Assembly: GCA_043731355.1 (NCBI GenBank)
Contig: JAYTJE010000023.1
Coordinates: 1-19,707 of the forward strand
DNA: 19,707 nt
Source: GWC2-56-14 sp043731355
GTDB lineage: Bacteria; Nitrospirota; UBA9217
Reading direction: 5' to 3'
This document shows, in pieces, positions 15,780 through 19,707 of this stretch (positions are counted from its first letter, which is position 1; every line of letters starts with the position of its first letter). The notes under the pieces were generated by a model. It had not been told where the DNA came from. It saw only the letters and a program-made list of their open reading frames with translations, and searched no databases. A program made the position numbers and the translations under genes.

Positions 15780-16856
15780 ATGAACATTCTTCAAATGATA
15801 TCCAAGAACGACCGGTACGGTGCGCAGCGTATCTTTCTCGACCAGGTGGCGGTCTTGCAGGCCATGGGCAACCAGGTCGTGGTCGTCGGCCGCGGTCCAG
15901 AAGGGTATGTGACCGATTCGGTGCGGGCCCTTGGGGTCCCCTATCATGGCAGCCCCATGAAGGGAATCAAGGACATATTCTTCTTGAAAAATATCATCAA
16001 ACAATATAGTATCAATGTGATACATACGACGCTTGACCGGGCCGATTATCTCGGCGTTATCCTCTCGAAGATCACGGGAAAGCCGGTGGTCAGCACCAAC
16101 ATGGTGCCGCGCTCCCATTTCGGCTTCCGGTTCGCCGATAAAGTCATTATACTTGCGGAGAAGCAGCGGCCTCTTCTCGAAAAGGGAGGGGTAAAACCGG
16201 GAAAGATCACCCTCATTCGCCCCGGCATTGATGTGAAGCGGTTTGCCACGCCCGATCCTGACAAACGAGAGTCCTGGAAGCACAAGCTCAACACCAATGC
16301 TTTTACCATTGTTCTGTGCCATGTATCGAGCCTGATCGAGCGCAAAGCCCATCTGGTTTCCCTCGATATCGCCGCAGGCTGCAAAGAGCGCGGTGAACGG
16401 CCGCTCCTAATCATAATCGGCGACCCCGTGAGCGGTGAATACCACGATTCACTCGTCAGGAAGATCACGTCATTGGGACTGACGGATAATATGCACTTTA
16501 CCGGATGGACGTCGGAGGTCCCTGAGATACTGTCTCTCAGCCACTTCACGGTGCTGCCGTCTGAAAATGAAGCGCTGGGGGTCGTGCTGATGGAAGGCAT
16601 GGCAGCGGGAACGCCCATGGTCGCCCGGGAGGGTGAGGGCGGGGCCGAGTTGATCGACGAATACGGAACAGGGTTTCTCTACCGGCCGGCGGAAGGTGTG
16701 GGGCCCCTGGTTGATCAGATCGTGGCACTGCGGCGTGACGAGGTACGATATCAAGCGCTGTCCCGGAAGTGCAGAAAAATAGCAGCGGACGACTTCTCCA
16801 TGAAGCGGTTCGGAGAGCGGCTGATCGAAGTATACAATGATATTCTGCATAAATAA
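15780..16856 (+). CDS. Family 4 glycosyltransferase (GT-B)
   Basis: The protein is 358 residues, beginning MNILQMISKNDRYGAQRIFLD, where the usual GGAE loop of GT4 proteins is replaced by YGAQR. PVVSTNMVPRSHF, then LIRPGIDVKRF (145-155), mark the linker to the donor domain. SENEALGVVLMEGMAAGTP (261-279) holds the E-x7-E motif (Glu264, Glu272), followed by an REGEGGAELI stretch that contacts the donor. It probably extends the outer core or O-antigen; donor and acceptor are unknown. It is separated by 30 bases from the preceding GT4 and is the last gene before the composition shifts to A/T-rich DNA. Confidence 0.85.
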   Translation: MNILQMISKNDRYGAQRIFLDQVAVLQAMGNQVVVVGRGPEGYVTDSVRALGVPYHGSPMKGIKDIFFLKNIIKQYSINVIHTTLDRADYLGVILSKITGKPVVSTNMVPRSHFGFRFADKVIILAEKQRPLLEKGGVKPGKITLIRPGIDVKRFATPDPDKRESWKHKLNTNAFTIVLCHVSSLIERKAHLVSLDIAAGCKERGERPLLIIIGDPVSGEYHDSLVRKITSLGLTDNMHFTGWTSEVPEILSLSHFTVLPSENEALGVVLMEGMAAGTPMVAREGEGGAELIDEYGTGFLYRPAEGVGPLVDQIVALRRDEVRYQALSRKCRKIAADDFSMKRFGERLIEVYNDILHK

Positions 16857-16894
16857 CTGAAAATGTCACACTGTCCCAATTGAATATATAATAT

Positions 16895-17035
16895 ATGCTG
16901 AGGAAAAGTATTATCTTGGAACATTTAAACGGGTTGTCTGGAGAAACTCGGAAGCGGGGGGATGTTATCCCTCAGTTTGCGGAAAAAGCCTTATCGATCT
17001 TTTTGGTCTTCGTGCTCAGCGGCTTCTCTCTCTCT
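16895..17035 (+). other. Likely original N-terminal segment of the O-antigen ligase, in a different frame
   Basis: From an ATG at 16895 the frame encodes an N-terminus with QFAEKALSIFLVFVLSGFSLS, a plausible first membrane helix. The downstream ligase frame has no comparable first helix: it reads RKKPYRSFWSSCSAAS over the same DNA. Joining this frame to the ligase frame inside the TC repeat at 17025-17035 gives a continuous hydrophobic start running into PFVRTHLFLPLSIFALLVW. No good ribosome-binding site is seen before 16895, so the exact start is unsure; TTG at 16934 is another option. Confidence 0.5.
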
Positions 17036-18230
17036 GTATCTGCCGTTCGTCCGGACACACCTGTTTCTGCCCTTGAGTATTTTTGCATTGCTGGTCTGGC
17101 GTTATGTTCTGAAGAGCAAGCCCGTCGGGACCATTCCCTCCGATGTCATTCTGTTCTCATCGCTTTTTTTCGTTACTCTTCTGGCAAGTGCTGTCCGTTC
17201 ATCAAATCAACCTTTTGCTTTCTATATGTTCGATGAGTATAAGTATTTCTTTCTGGGCGGTCTCCTTTTTACTGCCCCGCTCAGCGTGAACCAGAGAAAG
17301 ATTATTATTGTCGTCCTCTTTACCTGTGCCGCAGTGGACGGGCTCGTGGGGGTTCTACAGTTTTACGGTCTTATGTATAAAGGCAACCAGAGGTCGCATG
17401 GATTCGCGGTATTTTCAACAATTTATACCGCACGGCTGGCGTTCATCCCCGCGTCCGCCCTTTTGTTGCTGCTGATCAAAAAGGATTCAGCGCCCCGATC
17501 AGGGTTGTGGACTGGTTTTCTCCTTCTTATTGCGGTGCTGACGTCCGGAGGTATCATGTTGTCCGGGGGCCGGGGAACGTGGATCGCGCTTGCCGCCGCG
17601 TGCTCAATCACGCTGTTTCTGTATAGTCGGAAAAAGGCTCTTATTTTTACTTGCAGCTTTCTGGCTGTTTTTTTAGGGCTGATCATTTTCAGCGGAGTAC
17701 TGCGGAATCGGGCGGTTACAGCAGTGACGTCCATTCAAGCTTCCGCAGGAGGGCGCGTTTTAAACGGCACCCAGACCCGTTTTGAACTATGGAAAGGGTC
17801 TTTGCTGCTTCTGAAAGAGTCGCCGCTGATGGGGACAGGGGTAAGCGATTTTAAGGACAACATCGCACGGCTTGTTCGTGAACAGAAGCTCCGTGAGCCG
17901 AATTCAAGCTTTCATGCGCACAATATTTTTTTTCAAGTCCTGGCAACACAGGGGATAACGGGTTTCGTGGTTTTCCTTGGGCTTCTTAGTGCGCTCATAC
18001 GGTGGGGACTTAGGGAAGTTCGTGAACAGGGGGGCGTTGGAGGGTATATCATCATCCTGTGCACACTGCTCACGATTGTCGGCGGATTGACGGACACGGT
18101 CATAGGAATGCCCAGATATGGACCAATCTTTTTTTTGATCGTCGGGCTGCTCGGTCCATACCGGCAGGGAAACCAATCTACTTTTGTCCCACTGTCAGCC
18201 ATTAGTTGCGTTACGTCCATGAAAAAGTGA
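16962..18230 (+). CDS. O-antigen ligase/polymerase family membrane protein (WaaL/Wzy type), probably frameshifted at the 5' end
   Basis: The frame open from 16962 gives 422 residues with about ten hydrophobic segments. The Wzy_C hallmarks are SGGRGTW (201-207), RFELWKGSLLLLKESPLMGTG (273-293) and HAHN (318-321) in a periplasmic loop before FFQVLATQGITGFVVF. WaaL joins undecaprenyl-linked O-antigen to core-lipid A in the periplasm; Wzy polymerases share the fold, and sequence alone does not decide. A wzz-like gene follows by 13 bases. The first 25 or so residues in this frame are not membrane-like, whereas another frame over the same bases is (see 16895-17035). A change of +1 or -2 bases at the TC repeat would restore one full-length protein. 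Confidence 0.75.
   Translation: MLSLSLRKKPYRSFWSSCSAASLSLYLPFVRTHLFLPLSIFALLVWRYVLKSKPVGTIPSDVILFSSLFFVTLLASAVRSSNQPFAFYMFDEYKYFFLGGLLFTAPLSVNQRKIIIVVLFTCAAVDGLVGVLQFYGLMYKGNQRSHGFAVFSTIYTARLAFIPASALLLLLIKKDSAPRSGLWTGFLLLIAVLTSGGIMLSGGRGTWIALAAACSITLFLYSRKKALIFTCSFLAVFLGLIIFSGVLRNRAVTAVTSIQASAGGRVLNGTQTRFELWKGSLLLLKESPLMGTGVSDFKDNIARLVREQKLREPNSSFHAHNIFFQVLATQGITGFVVFLGLLSALIRWGLREVREQGGVGGYIIILCTLLTIVGGLTDTVIGMPRYGPIFFLIVGLLGPYRQGNQSTFVPLSAISCVTSMKK
17025..17035 (+). repeat. TC dinucleotide repeat, five units plus T, at suspected frameshift
   Basis: TCTCTCTCTCT lies exactly where the hydrophobic reading frame appears to switch. Adding one TC unit would link the upstream frame (starting 16895) to the ligase frame. 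Dinucleotide repeats slip during replication, so this may be a reversible switch, a fixed mutation or a sequencing/assembly error. Confidence 0.6.
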
Positions 18231-18243
18231 GGAGAATTGAAGC

Positions 18244-19017
18244 ATGAATGACAGCATCAACATTGAAGAGCCGGACTTTTTCGAAGCCATGCTTGCAAAA
18301 GCAATCCTTATAGTGAAAGAACGCTATAAACTTTTAATTACCACGAGTGCGATCGTAATGGTAATTGCTGGCATTGCAAATAGTTTCATTCCACCGGCAT
18401 ACAGCACGGTTGTAACATTGAAAACACCGTCGGATCCTGCTTATGATTCCAACGAGATGAACTACCTGATTGCGACCTTGAATGATTTGACCAAGCGGGG
18501 GCAGTATGATGAAATAGCCGCGAAGCTGGGTATTGATGTGGCCAAGGCCGGGAAGATAAAGTCGATAAAAACTCAAAAAACAGCCCAGGGCAGTAAGGAA
18601 GTTAAAATTACCGTGGAATCAGGTAGTCATGTTGTGGATGGGGTGGCTGATGGGATCGTGAATTTTCTGAATACTGAGGATGCGAGCATAAAAAAAATCC
18701 GTTTTCATCGATTAATGCTTGAAGCTCTGCAAAAAGACATACATTCGGAAATTGAAAACCTAAAGAAAATGAAACAGCTAAACAGTCGGGGTCTTTCAGC
18801 GACGTTTTCATTCAATCCAGGTTCGGAAATCATTCACTTCCGGAGTACTTTGGGAGATATAGAAGAAAACCTGCTTAATACCATTACATTCGAAATTGCG
18901 GCTCCACCATTAAGGTTGAGCAGAAAAACGTCCTTAGCGACAGCGATGGTGCTTGCGGGTATTTGCACTTTTTTCGCAAGTATTTTCCTGATTGTAATTT
19001 TTAAAAGACAAAAGTGA
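18244..19017 (+). CDS. Wzz-family polysaccharide chain-length determinant
   Basis: The protein is 257 residues with the Wzz plan: a short cytoplasmic N-terminus, transmembrane helix 1 at about 30-49, then PPAYSTVVTLKTPS (50-63), the conserved opening of the periplasmic domain. A mostly helical periplasmic part (about 60-225) follows, then APPLRLSRK just before transmembrane helix 2 (about 231-252) and a short basic tail. Wzz proteins set O-antigen length with the Wzy polymerase in the inner membrane. The ATG at 18244 follows GAGGAGAA (18229-18236). The periplasmic domain is on the short side for Wzz, and no tyrosine-kinase domain is fused. The codons are visibly richer in A/T than in the core operon, consistent with separate ancestry of this locus. 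Confidence 0.8.
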   Translation: MNDSINIEEPDFFEAMLAKAILIVKERYKLLITTSAIVMVIAGIANSFIPPAYSTVVTLKTPSDPAYDSNEMNYLIATLNDLTKRGQYDEIAAKLGIDVAKAGKIKSIKTQKTAQGSKEVKITVESGSHVVDGVADGIVNFLNTEDASIKKIRFHRLMLEALQKDIHSEIENLKKMKQLNSRGLSATFSFNPGSEIIHFRSTLGDIEENLLNTITFEIAAPPLRLSRKTSLATAMVLAGICTFFASIFLIVIFKRQK

Positions 19018-19203
19018 CAATAGAAGATAATTAGACAAAAAAAATGATGACGGAAATAATGTTTCCGTGAGCCCTGATGGTGTTGAATATGTATTGTCTA
19101 CCGAGGAAGGATAGTCGCAGATGCCGCGGACTCATCAGGCAAACCGACCAAATTTGTATTGGAATGCAGCGACCGAGCCCGAGAAGCTTCTAAAAATTCT
19201 CGT
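19018..19203. other. A/T-rich intergenic stretch without an intact gene
   Basis: No open frame with recognisable content starts here. Fragments such as ADAADSSGKPTKF (about 19115-19155) could be more of the degraded rfbC gene found immediately downstream, but the match is too weak to assign. No clear terminator with a T-run was found after wzz. Confidence 0.5.
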
Positions 19204-19429
19204 TTTTCAACGCCGACGTTTCTTCGGTAACTTTGGATACCCGAAGGATTTGCTCATGGTTTCATAGTACTTTCGGATATGCCAGAATTTCTCTGCAAAA
19301 CTACGACTACTGGTATCCAGAGCTTGAGTTGAGCATCATCTGGGATGATCAGAATCTTGCTTTTAAATTGATTGGGCGCTTGATGTGAGCCGATATTGTG
19401 CAGAAAAATACTGAGGCGCATCGCTGCAC
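19204..19429 (+). pseudogene. rfbC: Remnant of dTDP-4-dehydrorhamnose 3,5-epimerase (RfbC/RmlC)
   Basis: Translation at 19234-19302 gives LWIPEGFAHGFIVLSDMPEF (from 19231) then LCKT, almost identical to the conserved RmlC segment that ends in EFLYKT. A stop codon (TAA, 19228-19230) stands directly before LWIPEGF, where the family usually has Gln. After CKT the frame shifts by one base to DYWYPELELSIIWDDQNLA, matching the family's DYYAPEHERGIRWDD region, then shifts again to IDWALD and an AEKY-stop-GASL tail resembling SEKDxxGAxL. The gene has therefore lost its 5' part and carries at least one nonsense change and two frameshifts. RmlC makes dTDP-L-rhamnose for O-antigens; this copy cannot be functional. 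Confidence 0.75.
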
Positions 19430-19459
19430 ACTACCGACTTGTTCTATCACACTTAAACT

Positions 19460-19651
19460 ATGTCTCAACAAACTGAAACAACTACTAATAATACTAGCTA
19501 TATAAAAAATACAATATTCAATCTTGCAGGGAACATCGCGCCACTTTTAGTCGGTGTTGCCTCCATTCCATTTTTGATTAAGGGTTTGGGTGCAGACCGC
19601 TTTGGTGTATCCCTCTGTGTCAATATAGCTGGGACACCTCCCCTATGGTAA
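19460..19651 (+). pseudogene. 5' fragment of an O-antigen flippase (Wzx-like), interrupted by an insertion sequence
   Basis: The first 52 or so codons encode a Ser/Thr/Asn/Gln-rich start, then IKNTIFNLAGNIAPLLVGV and IPFLIKGLGADRFGV, the characteristic N-terminus of polysaccharide-transporter (MATE-superfamily Wzx) proteins: first membrane helix, then the GLGxxRFG turn. Right after RFGVSL (about 19615) the similarity stops. The frame runs into CVNIAGTPPLW and a stop at 19651, which is insertion-sequence DNA. An intact Wzx has around 400-480 residues, so the gene is truncated here; its remaining part may lie beyond the element, outside the window. Wzx flips lipid-linked O-units across the inner membrane. 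Confidence 0.72.
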
Positions 19652-19673
19652 ATTAGAGTAGAGGGTGGGGAGG
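19637..19673 (+). promoter_or_regulatory. Inverted repeat that could mask the transposase ribosome-binding site
   Basis: CCTCCCC (19637-19643) pairs perfectly with GGGGAGG (19667-19673) across a 23-base loop. The right arm is most of the ribosome-binding site for the ATG at 19684. A transcript entering from wzx would contain both arms and could hide the site, whereas one starting inside the loop would not. Confidence 0.4.
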
Positions 19674-19683
19674 AGAAATCATT

Positions 19684-19707
19684 ATGATAGCTGCAAAGAT
19701 CAAAGCA
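19684..19707 (+). CDS. Start of a probable transposase (first 8 codons)
   Basis: The ATG at 19684 lies eight bases after AGGAG and opens a frame MIAAKIKA that runs off the window. Its place inside the inserted DNA makes a transposase or IS-encoded integrase likely. Eight residues are not enough to recognise a family. Confidence 0.4.

Larger units (their letters stand above)
19616..19707 (+). mobile_element. Left end of an insertion sequence (continues past window)
   Basis: The wzx reading frame breaks off at about 19615. The new sequence begins TGTGTCAATATAGC, with TGT as a plausible element tip at 19616 or 19618. It then has a short non-coding leader, a very strong ribosome-binding site (GGGGAGGAG, 19667-19675) and an ATG at 19684. 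Abrupt interruption of a gene followed by a leader and a new well-initiated frame is the pattern of an IS. The family cannot be named from 92 bases, and the other end and target duplication are outside the window. Confidence 0.55.

Noticed and set aside
16887..16892. TATAAT in the A/T-rich gap before the O-antigen ligase
   Set aside because: It is a perfect -10-like hexamer, but the sequence 17 bases upstream (TGTCAC) does not resemble a -35 box, and TATAAT is expected by chance in ATATATA-type DNA. A promoter here would also place transcription initiation after the ATG at 16895.
1..19707. CRISPR arrays, tRNA or rRNA genes, riboswitches
   Set aside because: I saw no regularly spaced repeats with unique spacers, no tRNA- or rRNA-like segments, and no untranslated leader long enough for a known riboswitch apart from the degraded region near the end.

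Overview
The window is one long run of plus-strand genes that build the outer leaflet of a Gram-negative outer membrane. It reads in pathway order from outer-membrane protein assembly, through lipid A, to Kdo/heptose core and then O-antigen. The gene order (bamA–skp–lpxD–fabZ–lpxA–lpxI, then a Gfo/Idh oxidoreductase, lpxB, msbA, a DUF374 protein, waaA, lpxK), the use of LpxI rather than LpxH, and the fairly high GC suggest a Desulfobacterota- or Nitrospirota-type bacterium. This assignment is inferred from layout only; nothing in the window fixes the taxon.

Layout. 2-445 is the C-terminal end of BamA and 512-1069 the periplasmic chaperone Skp/OmpH. 1101-4213 holds lpxD, fabZ, lpxA and lpxI. 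4210-6278 holds an oxidoreductase/aminotransferase pair matching GnnA/GnnB, which make the 3-amino sugar nucleotide UDP-GlcNAc3N. 6308-12192 holds lpxB, msbA, a DUF374 (LpxJ-like) acyltransferase, waaA and lpxK. 12189-14649 holds gmhB, a WaaF-type heptosyltransferase and a WaaE-type GT2 enzyme. 14646-16856 holds two GT4 glycosyltransferases. Many junctions are 4-base ATGA/GTGA overlaps, so a single translationally coupled operon is likely up to about 16856. No gene is seen on the minus strand.

From about 16860 onward the DNA becomes visibly richer in A/T and the genes are less tidy. There is an O-antigen ligase/polymerase whose N-terminus seems split by a frameshift at a TC repeat, a Wzz-like chain-length regulator, a decayed rfbC remnant, and a wzx flippase start cut by an insertion sequence that runs off the end. 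This looks like an acquired, partly decaying O-antigen locus joined to a conserved core operon.

The most notable points are: (1) gnnA–gnnB inside the lipid A operon, predicting amide-linked acyl chains on 2,3-diamino-glucose; (2) slippage-prone simple repeats in the glycan part (a G10 tract in a GT4 gene, a (TC)5 tract at the ligase frameshift, and a G-rich heptad repeat able to form a G-quadruplex); (3) rfbC decay and IS disruption of wzx. No wholly unknown multi-gene system was found; the unusual signals are modifications of a known pathway.
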